Source: an uncultured Collinsella sp. (lineage in GTDB: Bacteria > Actinomycetota > Coriobacteriia > Coriobacteriales > Coriobacteriaceae). From it: 64,000 bases of DNA. The position numbers and the translations under genes were made by a program. Below the pieces are notes generated by a model. That model saw nothing but the letters and a program-made list of their open reading frames with translations, was not told the DNA's origin and did no database searches. Every line of letters starts with the position of its first letter. Position 1 is the stretch's first letter. Location: positions 36,367 to 100,366 of the forward strand of contig CAKUGY010000008.1 in assembly GCA_934654835.1 (NCBI GenBank), given 5' to 3'. This document shows, piece by piece, positions 40,987 through 50,296 of this stretch.

Positions 40987-43002
40987 CTACATCACCTCCG
41001 CGTGAGGGGTCAAACCATTTGCCTTGAGCACCTCGTCGGGGAGCTCGGAATAGAAGTGCTCGGTGCCGGGCACGCGCTTGAAGACCGGACGGGTGTCCAG
41101 ACCGATGCGCGGATGGCTCGAGCGGGGTGCGAAGCGATCGCCCTTGGGGAAATCGCGCGGGCTGGGAACGGCGCCGGGAACCTGATGCAGGCGGCCCGAA
41201 CCGCTCTCGATGGACAGAACGGAACCCAGAAGACCGCGGGTGTACTCGTGGATCGGGTTGGTAAGCAGCTCCTTGGTGGGCGCCTGCTCGATAACCTGAC
41301 CGGCGTACATAACGGTGATGTTATGGGCAACCTCGGCGACCAGCGCCAGGTCGTGCGAGACGAAGATCATGGCAAAGCCGAGCTTGGCCTGAAGGTCGTT
41401 GAGCAGCTTGATGACCTGCTTTTGGACGGTAACGTCCAGAGCGGTCGTGGGCTCGTCGCAGATGACCAGCTTGGGGTCGCGGGTAAGAGCCATAGCGATC
41501 AGGACGCGCTGGCGCTGACCGCCGGAAAGCTCGTGCGGATAGCTCTCGAGCGTACGCTTGGGGTCGAGGCCAACGAGCTCCAGGAGCTCCTCGGCGCTAC
41601 GGGTGCCGCCGCGCTTGGTGAGCTGCTTCATCTGAGCGGAAATGAGCATAGAGGGGTTGAGCGAGGACAGGGCGTCCTGATAGACCATGGCGATATCGGT
41701 ACCGCGCAGGCCGAACCACTCCTTCTTGCTCATCTTGAGCAGGTCGCGGCCCTCCCAGAGAACCTCGCCGGAAAGGTGCTCATCCTCATCGGTCAGGCCC
41801 ATGATGGCCAGCGTGGTAATGGACTTACCGCAGCCGGACTCACCGACCAGGCCCATGGTCTGGCCAGGACGGACATCAAAGTTGACGTGGTCGACGACGT
41901 TGATGTCACCGTGGTGCTCAAACTGGATGCAGAAGTCACGGACCGAAAGGATCGGCTCAACAGACTCATCGGGCACATGGCGGTCGTTACGCCTGAGCTC
42001 GACATCACGCAGGGCGCCAAGACGGGCGGACAGGGACTGAGCCTGCTCCTTGTAAGCGCGGACGGGGTCGGAGACCAGCAGGTCTGCCTCGCGACGCTTG
42101 GAGGAATCGGTCGGATCCAGGGCGGCGGAGGGAGCAGCGGCCATGGCGTCGGTAATGCCCTCGGACAGGATGTTGAGCGCCAGACAGGTGATCATGATGG
42201 CCAGACCCGGGAACAGCGCCTGCCACCAACGGCCGGCGAGCACGCCGCCGCGGGCGTCGGCGAGAATGTTACCCCACGTGGCGGTGGGCTCCTGGATACC
42301 AGCGCCGATGAAGGTCAGCGAAGCCTCAAAGATGATGGCGTCGGCGACCAGGGTGACGGTGAAGACCATGATCGGGGCGATGCAGTTACGCAGGACATGC
42401 TTGATCAAAATCCACGGAGCCTTGGCACCGGACACGATGACCGCGCGAACATAGTCCTCGCCGTACTCGGACACGATGTTGGCGCGAACGATACGGGCGA
42501 TCTGCGGGGTGTACATAAAGCCGATAGCGAAGATGATCGACGGCACGGAGTTACCCAAGATGGAAACGAACACGGCGGCGAGGGCGATGCCCGGGATGGA
42601 CATGATGATGTCCAGGATACGCATGATCGTCTCGGAGACGGCCTTGCGCGAAACCGCAGCGAGGGCGCCCACGACCGAGCCGCAGACCAGAGCCATGGCG
42701 GTGGCGCCAAAGCCGATGATCAGCGAGTAACGGCCACCGTAGAGCATACGCGACAGAATGTCGCGGCCCTTATCGTCGGTACCAAAGATGAATCCGTTGC
42801 CGGGGGCCTGGCGAGCGGTGAAAATCTCGACCGGGCTATAGGGGGCAAGCATGGGAGCAAGGATTGCGGTCAGGGCGACCAGCACCAGCACGACGGCGGC
42901 GATCTTGGAAGACAGCGTCATCTTCTTCCAGCCACCGAGCTTGAGCCCCTTGGAGGCAGCTTTCTCGAGCTGCTCGGTTTGCTTCTCTCGAATCTTTACC
43001 AT
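40987..43002 (-). CDS. Fused ABC permease and ATP-binding protein
   Basis: A 671-residue single chain. Residues ~1-290 are a DppC/OppC-type permease (FGTDDKGRDILSRM signature; EAA loop YVRAVIVSGAKAPWILIKH). A ~70-residue charged linker follows. Residues ~355-671 are an ATPase with GESGCGKS, LSGGQRQRVLIAMAL and VICDEPTTALD. The four-gene arrangement (binding protein, permease, permease-ATPase, ATPase) is that of SatABCD-type sialic acid importers of the peptide-transporter family. The neighbouring nan genes support that substrate. It starts 3 nt from the other permease's stop. Confidence 0.92.
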   Translation of the reverse strand: MVKIREKQTEQLEKAASKGLKLGGWKKMTLSSKIAAVVLVLVALTAILAPMLAPYSPVEIFTARQAPGNGFIFGTDDKGRDILSRMLYGGRYSLIIGFGATAMALVCGSVVGALAAVSRKAVSETIMRILDIIMSIPGIALAAVFVSILGNSVPSIIFAIGFMYTPQIARIVRANIVSEYGEDYVRAVIVSGAKAPWILIKHVLRNCIAPIMVFTVTLVADAIIFEASLTFIGAGIQEPTATWGNILADARGGVLAGRWWQALFPGLAIMITCLALNILSEGITDAMAAAPSAALDPTDSSKRREADLLVSDPVRAYKEQAQSLSARLGALRDVELRRNDRHVPDESVEPILSVRDFCIQFEHHGDINVVDHVNFDVRPGQTMGLVGESGCGKSITTLAIMGLTDEDEHLSGEVLWEGRDLLKMSKKEWFGLRGTDIAMVYQDALSSLNPSMLISAQMKQLTKRGGTRSAEELLELVGLDPKRTLESYPHELSGGQRQRVLIAMALTRDPKLVICDEPTTALDVTVQKQVIKLLNDLQAKLGFAMIFVSHDLALVAEVAHNITVMYAGQVIEQAPTKELLTNPIHEYTRGLLGSVLSIESGSGRLHQVPGAVPSPRDFPKGDRFAPRSSHPRIGLDTRPVFKRVPGTEHFYSELPDEVLKANGLTPHAEVM

Positions 43003-43005
43003 AAT

Positions 43006-43962
43006 CTACACCGTCCTGATGCGCGGGTTGATGAGCAGGTAGAGCATGTCAACCACGATGTTGATGATGATGAAGGCAAGAGCAACGACGATAACGACAC
43101 CCTGAACCAGGTTCGCCTCGTTGCCCTGAACGCCCTGCAGGATCGCAGTACCCATGCCGGGGAGGTTGAAGATAACCTCGATGACGACGGCGCCGCCCAT
43201 GAGGTAACCGATCTTAAGACCGAGGGTGGTGACCGGGGTGATCAGCGCGTTGCGCAGAACGTTGATGCCGACGACGACCTTCTCGGGGACGCCGGCGCCG
43301 CGGGCCATGCGGACATAGTCCTTATCGAGCTCCTCTACCATGGCGGTACGCACGATACGAGTCATCTGACCCGTCAGGGGGAATGCCAAGGCGATGGCGG
43401 GCATGATCATACGAGCAAGATAGCCGCCAGGGTTGGTAGTGAAGTGAGGCAGGGCACCCGAGGCCGGGAGCACCTTAAGGTAGGAGGAGAACAGCAGGAT
43501 CAACAGAACGGCAAGCCAGAACGACGGGGTTGCCAGGCCGGCGATGGAGAAGACACGAATCACTTGGTCCGGCCATTTATCGCGATACAGTGCCGCGATG
43601 ACGCCGAGTAAAAACGAGACGACCGCACCGATGGCAAGACCGATAAAGGTCAGCTGCATCGTGACGGGCAGGGCCGTAGAGATGCGCTTGGCAACAGAGT
43701 TGCGGGCAGCGCCATAAGTGCCCATGTCGCCATGGATCAGGTCGCCCATGTAGCGCACGTAACGCACGGGCCAGGGGTCGTCCAGACCATACTTCTCATG
43801 GTACTCGGCAACCGCCTCGGGCGAAGCACCGTCACCCAACGCCGTGTAGGCGGGGTCGGTCTTGGAGAACGACATAAGGAAGAACACCAGGACGGTGACG
43901 CCCAATGCCATGATCGGCAGCGCCACGAGGCGCCTTCCAATCAAACGTAGAAAGTTGTTCAC
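43006..43962 (-). CDS. ABC transporter permease (DppB/Sat type)
   Basis: A 318-residue permease with N-terminal helix (ALPIMALGVTVLVFFLM), OppB-like external loop and five more helices; the EAA loop is DYVRMARGAGVPEKVVVGI. It forms the channel with the permease half of the fused protein. Start GTG 43962 is chosen because GGGGAGA lies 5-7 nt upstream; an upstream TTG has no ribosome site. Confidence 0.9.
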   Translation of the reverse strand: MNNFLRLIGRRLVALPIMALGVTVLVFFLMSFSKTDPAYTALGDGASPEAVAEYHEKYGLDDPWPVRYVRYMGDLIHGDMGTYGAARNSVAKRISTALPVTMQLTFIGLAIGAVVSFLLGVIAALYRDKWPDQVIRVFSIAGLATPSFWLAVLLILLFSSYLKVLPASGALPHFTTNPGGYLARMIMPAIALAFPLTGQMTRIVRTAMVEELDKDYVRMARGAGVPEKVVVGINVLRNALITPVTTLGLKIGYLMGGAVVIEVIFNLPGMGTAILQGVQGNEANLVQGVVIVVALAFIIINIVVDMLYLLINPRIRTV

Positions 43963-44024
43963 GTTCTCTCCCCTTTCTTTTGTCGGTAGGACCAACTGGT
44001 ATATGAGTATGGATACTCATTACA

Positions 44025-44056
44025 AGACCCGAGCGACATCGAGGTCGCCCGGGTCT
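44025..44056 (-). terminator. Stem-loop after the binding-protein gene
   Basis: AGACCC/GGGTCT and GCGAC/GTCGC pair in one stem with a short A bulge; the T tract is weak. Like the hairpin after oppA it may lower expression of the downstream transporter genes relative to the binding protein. Confidence 0.55.
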
Positions 44057-44117
44057 TTGTTTCAACTATGAGGACGCTGCCTTACGACCGACGCCCTGCA
44101 TATGACTCAAGCGAGTC

Positions 44118-45731
44118 TTAGGCCTTGACGGTCGCGACACCCCTGAAGGACATGCTCGTCGTGCCGATGCCCTTGAAGCCATCGAGGGCCTCGCCGTTGG
44201 GCGCGGTGGACGGATCGTCCCAGGAAGCGGAGACGGTCTTGACGTGAACGACAGGGTACAGAACGGCGTTATCGGCGATGATGTCGAAGCACTCGTTCCA
44301 CTTCTCCTGCTGCTCGTCGCCCTCGGCGGCAAGAGCCTCGTCCATGAGGCCGTGGAGCTTCTCCCACTCAGCGGACTCCTTCCACGGGCAGCGGGTCTGC
44401 ATCCAGACGTTGTCGCCGTACCACCAGTTGAGCAGCAGGTCGGGATCGGCGCCGAAGCAGGACGGATCGCCAGGAGCGAGAAGGATATCGTAGGCCTCGC
44501 CGCCGTCGATGGCAGCGTAAGTGGCAGCCGAGGTGTCGGTCTGAATGGTCACATCGAAGCCGAGAGCGTCAAGGTCGTTCTTGACCTGAGCGGCCATGCC
44601 CTTAATCTGCTCGTTGTCAGTGGTGCGCAGGGTGATGGCGCCCGGAGTGATGCCGGACTCCCCGATGAGCTTCTTGGCCTTCTTAGCGTCGGTCTTGTAC
44701 ACCGTGGAAGCCTCATGATAGTTCGTGAAGCTCTTGGGCAGGTAGCAGCTGGCAGCGGTGGCGAGGCCGGCGAAGGTGTTGCTGATCATCTTCTCGGTGT
44801 CGAGCGCGTACATAACGGCCTGACGGACCTTGACGTTGTTCCAAGGCTCCTTGGCAACGTTGAACATAACGAAGCGGGTGCCGAAGCCCTGAACGTTGTC
44901 GATCTTGCAGCCAGCGCTCTCGAGCTGGTCGACGGCGTCAGCGGTGACGAGCTCCATGACGAGCGTGGAGCCTTCCTGCTGAGCGGTGACGCGAGCGGTG
45001 GGGTCGGTCAGGATGCTGTACTGGATCTTCTCGTCCTCGGCAGCATACTCACCGTTGTACTCGGGGTTGGGAACCAGGGTGATCTCGGTATCGGAGATGG
45101 AGTCGTACATCCACGGGCCGGAACCGATCGGCTGCTTGGCGCGATCCTCCTCGGTCTGGGTAGCCGGGGTAACGCGGATGATGGCAAGACGATCCTTGAG
45201 CAGGGAGAAGTTGGGGACCTTGGTCTTGACCGTCACGGTGCTGGCGTCCTTGGCCTCGATGGACTCGAAGGGCTGGAAGAACGGAGCATAGGTAGCAGAA
45301 GCGGCGCAAGCGGTGTAGGAGGCGACCACGTCGTCAGCGGTGACCTCGGTGCCGTCGGAGAACTTAGCACCCTTGCGGATGGTGACCTCGAAGGTGGTGT
45401 CATCCACGGACTTGGGATCATCGGTGGCGAGCTCGTTGAAGGTGCTGTAGTCGTGGTAATCGATGCCGTAGAGGCCCTCGATGACATGCCAGTTAGCGCC
45501 CAGGCCCACGGCGGAGCCGGTGCTGGCGGGATCGAAGCTGGACGGAGCGTAAGCGGAACCGGCGGTGATCACGCCGCCGCCACGGTTGGCGGAATCGGTG
45601 GAACCGGAAGCAGAACCCTCGTCGCTAGAGCTGCCACCGCAGCCAGTGAGACCAAGGCCGGCGACAGCAGCGACGCTGCCGGTGAGGCCGAGGAACGAAC
45701 GCCTGGACATACCCTTGTTGATGATGGCCAT
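44118..45731 (-). CDS. ABC transporter substrate-binding lipoprotein, probably for sialic acid
   Basis: A 537-residue binding protein of the peptide (SBP family 5) class, first gene of the nan operon. The export signal has a textbook twin-arginine motif, SRRSFLG (R10-R11), and a lipobox LTGC with C31. A Ser/Gly-rich linker follows. The fold is that of peptide-binding proteins, as in SatA-type sialic acid binding proteins; the ligand is inferred from the operon. The ATG at 45731 follows AGGAGAAGAC. Confidence 0.88.
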   Translation of the reverse strand: MAIINKGMSRRSFLGLTGSVAAVAGLGLTGCGGSSSDEGSASGSTDSANRGGGVITAGSAYAPSSFDPASTGSAVGLGANWHVIEGLYGIDYHDYSTFNELATDDPKSVDDTTFEVTIRKGAKFSDGTEVTADDVVASYTACAASATYAPFFQPFESIEAKDASTVTVKTKVPNFSLLKDRLAIIRVTPATQTEEDRAKQPIGSGPWMYDSISDTEITLVPNPEYNGEYAAEDEKIQYSILTDPTARVTAQQEGSTLVMELVTADAVDQLESAGCKIDNVQGFGTRFVMFNVAKEPWNNVKVRQAVMYALDTEKMISNTFAGLATAASCYLPKSFTNYHEASTVYKTDAKKAKKLIGESGITPGAITLRTTDNEQIKGMAAQVKNDLDALGFDVTIQTDTSAATYAAIDGGEAYDILLAPGDPSCFGADPDLLLNWWYGDNVWMQTRCPWKESAEWEKLHGLMDEALAAEGDEQQEKWNECFDIIADNAVLYPVVHVKTVSASWDDPSTAPNGEALDGFKGIGTTSMSFRGVATVKA

Positions 45732-45867
45732 GTCTTCTCCTATCAATAGAGAATCTTACCCGGGAGCACCTAGACTTGCCCCCGCGCAACTTGCGGACGA
45801 TATATACCTTACCTACCGACAAACCCAACTTGGGTGCCGCGCTCGGCGACCGATACGTACATCCGCT

Positions 45868-45906
45868 TGAACGGTATTTACTACCGTTCACCGAATTCGT
45901 TGACAA
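45868..45906 (-). promoter_or_regulatory. Candidate promoter and operator of the sialic-acid operon
   Basis: A 23-bp inverted repeat, TGAACGGTA-n5-TACCGTTCA (45868-45890), overlaps a candidate promoter on the minus strand: -35 TTGTCA (45901-45906), 17-nt spacer, -10 TAGTAA (45878-45883). The arms are perfect over 9 bp. It lies about 140 bp before the binding-protein gene and has the size of a GntR- or LacI-type operator. No regulator gene is adjacent. Confidence 0.6.
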
Positions 45907-46096
45907 ATGAAACGCCAGACAGTATGTATCGACGAGGTGAGATATCAGTCTTCGTCAACTCGCAGGATAGCAGGGTTGTTCACCATGGCTAGTCAAACGT
46001 TTTAGCGTTAATAAAACCCGAAACCAGCAGGCAATCGCCGAGAAATAAATGGTTGAAAATCACGCAATCATGTATATCAGTTGTTTAGGGGCGTGT
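45907..46096. other. Upstream part of the nan control region
   Basis: No gene is seen. A second possible minus-strand promoter, TTGACT-18-TGCTAT, lies at about 45970-46000, next to AAACGTTT. No clear terminator of uvrC was found. Confidence 0.35.
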
Positions 46097-48043
46097 TTAG
46101 GTTTCAGAACGGTTGGCTGACGCCTCGGCGCGCTCGGCATTCCATGCAACGAGCGCCTCGTAGACCGCTTTGGCGACATCGGCCGGAACGCCTCGGACTT
46201 CGGCAATCTCTTGCTCGCTCGCCGCACGCAAACGCTTCATCGAACCAAAATGGCGCATAATGGCACGTTTTCTGGTGGGTCCCACGCCCGGAACATCGTC
46301 AAGCACCGAAACCGTCATGGCCTTATCGCGTAGCTCGCGATGGAACGTAATCGCGAAACGGTGCGATTCATCGCGCACCTGCTTGATCAGATAGAGCGAA
46401 GCGGATCCTGTCGGCAGCACGACAGGGGTCTCGTCCCAGGGCACGAAAACCTCCTCGTCGGCCTTTGCCAAACCACAAACTGGTATATCGAGCCCAAGGG
46501 CCTCAAGTTGCTTTATCGCGGCGGTCAATTGCGGCTTGCCGCCATCGACAACGAGCAAATCGGGACGCGAGCCAAAGCGCTCGTCGGCCATGCGCTCGGG
46601 AGCATAGCGTCGACCCAAAACCTCGGACATCGACACGAAGTCGTTTGCCTCGTCCAACTCGGCCTGAATTTTAAAGCGACGGTACTGGCTCTTATCGGCA
46701 CGGCCGTTGGTAAACACCACCATCGAGGCGACGGTAAAGGTGCCATGCAACGTCGAGATATCAAAGCACTCGATACGCATCGGCGGCGCAGGCAGTGCCA
46801 GCGCGCTTTCGAGCTCCAGGAGCGCCTGATTGGTGCGGTCGTCGGCATACCCCGTGCGCATCATATAGCGCATAAGGGCATGGCGAGCATTTTTGGAAGC
46901 CATATCGAGCAGGCGGTGCTTTTCGCCGCGCTGCGGCCTATGGAGATGGCAAGAGCGCTCGCGCTTGCCCGCAAGCCACTCCCCCAACGCTTCGGCATCT
47001 TCAAGCTCGACAGAGAGATTGACCTCAGCTGGAATATCAGCTGTCTCATCGTAATAGCGTTTAAGAAAACCCGACTGGAGCTCCTCCTCGTCAACATCCA
47101 AGCCCTTATCGAGAATAAACTCACAGGTTCGAACCGTTCGGCCCTCACGCACGACAAAGACGCAGGCGGCCGAGATGGTCTCCTCGCGATAGAAGCCGAT
47201 GACATCGATATCGACACTCGATGGAAAAACGACCTGCTGACGGTCATCCAAGCCCCTAATGACATCTAGGCGACGTTTGACGCGCGCTGCACGCTCAAAA
47301 TCGAGCACCTCGGCGGCCTCCGCCATCTCGGACGAAAGCTCGTCGACGACATCTTTGCGATGGCCTGACAAGAAACGTTCGACACGCTTGACGTTCTTGG
47401 CGTAGTCGGCAGGGGAAATCGCGCCGACGCATGCGCCCGGTCCGCGCCCGACATGGTAGTCAAAACAGGGACGCCCGTTTTGCGCGCAAATCATATTGAC
47501 GATGTCTTCTTCGCCCTTATGGGACTCGACGATACGGCGGCAGCGACGCCACTCCGCACAGGATGCCGAGCAAATGGGGATAACCTTGCGCAGCGTATCA
47601 ATGGTCTCACGTGCCGCACGGCTGTCGGTATAGGGACCAAAATAGCGTGTTCCCGGTTTATGACGCTCGCGCGTGTATTTGATGGCCGGAAACAGGTCGC
47701 TCTTGGTTATCGCGATAAAGGGATAGCTCTTGTCGTCCTTAAGGTCAACATTAAAGTACGGATGGTACTGGCCGATTAGGTTCCGCTCGAGCACCAGCGC
47801 CTCGTGCTCGGTCTCGACAACGATGTAGTCGAAACTGGCCACCAGCTGCATCATGAGCGGAATTTTTTGACGCTCGTCCTGCAACGTCACATATTGACGC
47901 ATGCGCGAGCGCAGGTTTTTCGCCTTGCCCACATAAATGACCTCGCCTTTGGCGTCTTTCCAAAGGTAGCAGCCGGGCTGCATGGGAACATGCGAAACCT
48001 GCTCGGCGAGTGTTGGAATGTTGTCGTGACCGGCCACGCGCAC
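46097..48043 (-). CDS. uvrC: Excinuclease ABC subunit C
   Basis: A 648-residue nuclease making both incisions in nucleotide excision repair. The GIY-YIG domain is at the start (CYLWKDAKGEVIYVGKAKNL); a UVR helix pair lies near residue 230; the RNase H-like 5' nuclease domain follows (LLVVDGGKPQL); and helix-hairpin-helix repeats end the protein (VPGVGPTRKRAI). The start is GTG 48043, directly after the murJ stop codon. Confidence 0.96.
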   Translation of the reverse strand: MRVAGHDNIPTLAEQVSHVPMQPGCYLWKDAKGEVIYVGKAKNLRSRMRQYVTLQDERQKIPLMMQLVASFDYIVVETEHEALVLERNLIGQYHPYFNVDLKDDKSYPFIAITKSDLFPAIKYTRERHKPGTRYFGPYTDSRAARETIDTLRKVIPICSASCAEWRRCRRIVESHKGEEDIVNMICAQNGRPCFDYHVGRGPGACVGAISPADYAKNVKRVERFLSGHRKDVVDELSSEMAEAAEVLDFERAARVKRRLDVIRGLDDRQQVVFPSSVDIDVIGFYREETISAACVFVVREGRTVRTCEFILDKGLDVDEEELQSGFLKRYYDETADIPAEVNLSVELEDAEALGEWLAGKRERSCHLHRPQRGEKHRLLDMASKNARHALMRYMMRTGYADDRTNQALLELESALALPAPPMRIECFDISTLHGTFTVASMVVFTNGRADKSQYRRFKIQAELDEANDFVSMSEVLGRRYAPERMADERFGSRPDLLVVDGGKPQLTAAIKQLEALGLDIPVCGLAKADEEVFVPWDETPVVLPTGSASLYLIKQVRDESHRFAITFHRELRDKAMTVSVLDDVPGVGPTRKRAIMRHFGSMKRLRAASEQEIAEVRGVPADVAKAVYEALVAWNAERAEASANRSET

Positions 48044-50293
48044 CTACTTGCGGCGAAGCAGCGAAGAGACCTCGGGCATCTTAAAGACGACGGCAAGGCC
48101 AAAAGTAACGGCGAGCGAGACGACACCTGCAACGCAAACGTAGCCCAGGGTGATCAGGATCGAGCCGCCAAGCGCACCGACAAAATGCTCAAGTGCCCAC
48201 ATGACGCCGGCGCCCGCAGCAGCGCCCAGGCCGCCGAACAAAAGACCAAAGAAACCGCCGTGCAGAATAGACTTGACCTGAAGACCGTGCAGACGACGGC
48301 GCAGCCACCACAGCGAGCAGCCGACCAAAATCACGTAGTCGACGACATACGAAAGCGCGATCGCCGGCATTCCGTAGCCCAGTACCACGCCAAACAGCAG
48401 CACCGAACCGGCTTGGCCGATGGCGGAATACAAGCAATAGCGGCTATACGGTTTCATATCGAGCAGGGCCGAGAAGCTCTTCTGCATCAGCACGACCACG
48501 CCGTAGAGCGGCAGGGAAAGTGCCAGATAGATTAGGAACTCCGAAACCAGTGCCACGCCGGATTCATCGAACTTGCCAGCGCAGTAAATCATGTTGAGCG
48601 GACGGGCAAAGACAATCAGGTACAGCGCAAACGGAATCAGGAAGAAGAGCATCTGGGCGACGCCGCGCGAAATGCCCATGCGAACGCTGTCGTAATCCTT
48701 CTCCTGCGCATCGTGAGAGAGTTCGGTATAGAGCGCCGTCGAAAGCGAAGCGGCAATCAGTGCATAGGGCAGTGTGTACCACAGGCGCGCATACGCGATG
48801 ACGGAAGGACCGGTCTCGGTCTGGACCACCAGCGCGGCGGCGTTGGTGATGGAGGTCGAAACAAACATGCACACCGTGGCAAGCAGCGTCGGGATACCGA
48901 GCGCAATCGTCTGACGCAGCGCGGGATCCTTAAAGTCGATATGAATATGAGGATGAACGCCGTGCTTGCCAAGCGCGGGGATCTGGCAGGCCATCTGGAC
49001 AAAGACGCCGAGGGTCGTACCAGCTGCGATCAAGATGATGCCGGCCTGCTCGCCAAATTGTGCAGACACGGGCGCAAAGCCCATAAAGCTGGCAATGACG
49101 ATGACATTGTTCAGGACCGGGGCAAACGTCGACCAGAAATAGTCGCGGTGTGCGTTGAGAACGCCAGAGAACACCGAGCCCAGGCCGTAAAACAGAATCT
49201 GGATAGCAAAGAAGCGGAACATGAACGCAGCGGTATCCATGCTACCGCCATCGCCCGAAAGGAACGACTGCGTCCAGATAAAGCCCGGAGCGAATACGGT
49301 GCCCAGGACCGAGATACCGCCCAGCAGCAAGAGCAGGATGCCTAGCAGGTTGCCGACATACTCGTTCGATGCCTCGCGGCCCTGCTCGCGCCTCACGCCC
49401 ATATACACCGGCAAAAACGCCGTGACGAGCATGCCGCCCATCACGAGCTCGTAGAGCATATTGGGCAGGTTGTTGGCGACCTGATACGAGGACGAGAGCA
49501 GCGACATGCCGATGGCGGCGGCCATGGCCCATGTGCGGATAAAACCGGTGACGCGTGACACAATGGTCAGCACCGTCATAAGACCAGCAGATCGGCCCAC
49601 CGTGGAGTAATCGGACGAGCCCATATCGTCAGCTTCATCCTGGGATTCCATGTGAGACTCGAGCTGCGGTTCAATCTCGCCCTCCGAGGAAAGTGAGTCA
49701 TCCGCTGCAAAGGAATCAGCGGCAAGGATCACATTGTCGCCAGACGCGGCATGACCCCCAAACACCGTATCGATTTCCTGCGCGGCGGCAGTTCGAGCTG
49801 AAAACGACAAAGGATCCCAGTCGTCATCACCGTCGACCGATACACCTTCGATAGGATCAACCGAACCGAGCGGAGACCACTCATCATCCGAAAGCAGCGG
49901 CTCGTCGTCATTGGAGACGCCTTGAGCCGCAGGACGAACATCAGCCGCGCCCTGATGCGAGCTTTTCCCTTGTGCAGCCATCAAAAACACCGCGGTCTCA
50001 TCGGGACGCGGCGCACGGGGCGCATCCGAAGCGACAGGCGCCCGATCCACGCCCGAACGGGCGGCTGCTAAGAACACCGCCGTCTCGTCAGGACGAGCTG
50101 AAGATAGAGCCGTGCGTGGCGGCACCGATACAGCGCCGGCAGCGCGCAGATACACCGCCGTCTCGCCCGGATCGGCAGCAGCCGACCAAGCGTTACGAAT
50201 ATCATCTTCGACCGAAGCCGACTCAAGCGAAGATGCCTGAGGGCCCGACACCTTTGCAAAATGAGCCCCGCGCTTCGAATCTTCCTGCGGCAT
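48044..50293 (-). CDS. murJ: MurJ-like lipid II flippase with repeat-bearing N-terminal tail
   Basis: A 749-residue protein. From about residue 232 it is a MurJ/MviN transporter with about 14 membrane helices (GLMTVLTIVSRVTGFIRTWAM onward), which moves lipid II across the membrane. The first ~230 residues are acidic and disordered-looking and carry a motif three times: ETAVYLRAA (44-52), DETAVFLAAA (69-78) and DETAVFLMAA (98-107), plus DEWSPL and DDWDPL. This tail is not in most MurJ proteins. The motif resembles threonine sites read by FHA domains. It lies between ybaK and uvrC in one transcript direction. Confidence 0.9.
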   Translation of the reverse strand: MPQEDSKRGAHFAKVSGPQASSLESASVEDDIRNAWSAAADPGETAVYLRAAGAVSVPPRTALSSARPDETAVFLAAARSGVDRAPVASDAPRAPRPDETAVFLMAAQGKSSHQGAADVRPAAQGVSNDDEPLLSDDEWSPLGSVDPIEGVSVDGDDDWDPLSFSARTAAAQEIDTVFGGHAASGDNVILAADSFAADDSLSSEGEIEPQLESHMESQDEADDMGSSDYSTVGRSAGLMTVLTIVSRVTGFIRTWAMAAAIGMSLLSSSYQVANNLPNMLYELVMGGMLVTAFLPVYMGVRREQGREASNEYVGNLLGILLLLLGGISVLGTVFAPGFIWTQSFLSGDGGSMDTAAFMFRFFAIQILFYGLGSVFSGVLNAHRDYFWSTFAPVLNNVIVIASFMGFAPVSAQFGEQAGIILIAAGTTLGVFVQMACQIPALGKHGVHPHIHIDFKDPALRQTIALGIPTLLATVCMFVSTSITNAAALVVQTETGPSVIAYARLWYTLPYALIAASLSTALYTELSHDAQEKDYDSVRMGISRGVAQMLFFLIPFALYLIVFARPLNMIYCAGKFDESGVALVSEFLIYLALSLPLYGVVVLMQKSFSALLDMKPYSRYCLYSAIGQAGSVLLFGVVLGYGMPAIALSYVVDYVILVGCSLWWLRRRLHGLQVKSILHGGFFGLLFGGLGAAAGAGVMWALEHFVGALGGSILITLGYVCVAGVVSLAVTFGLAVVFKMPEVSSLLRRK

Positions 50294-50296
50294 TGC

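Noticed and set aside
40177..43611. Very long open frame on the plus strand (over 1100 codons) opposite the transporter genes
   Set aside because: It is the antisense of the fused permease-ATPase and its neighbours, which have clear motifs and ribosome sites. High GC content keeps antisense frames open.
35214..46096. Sialidase (NanH) in the sialic-acid operon
   Set aside because: No protein with Asp-box repeats or a sialidase fold is present; the strain would depend on free sialic acid or on a sialidase elsewhere.
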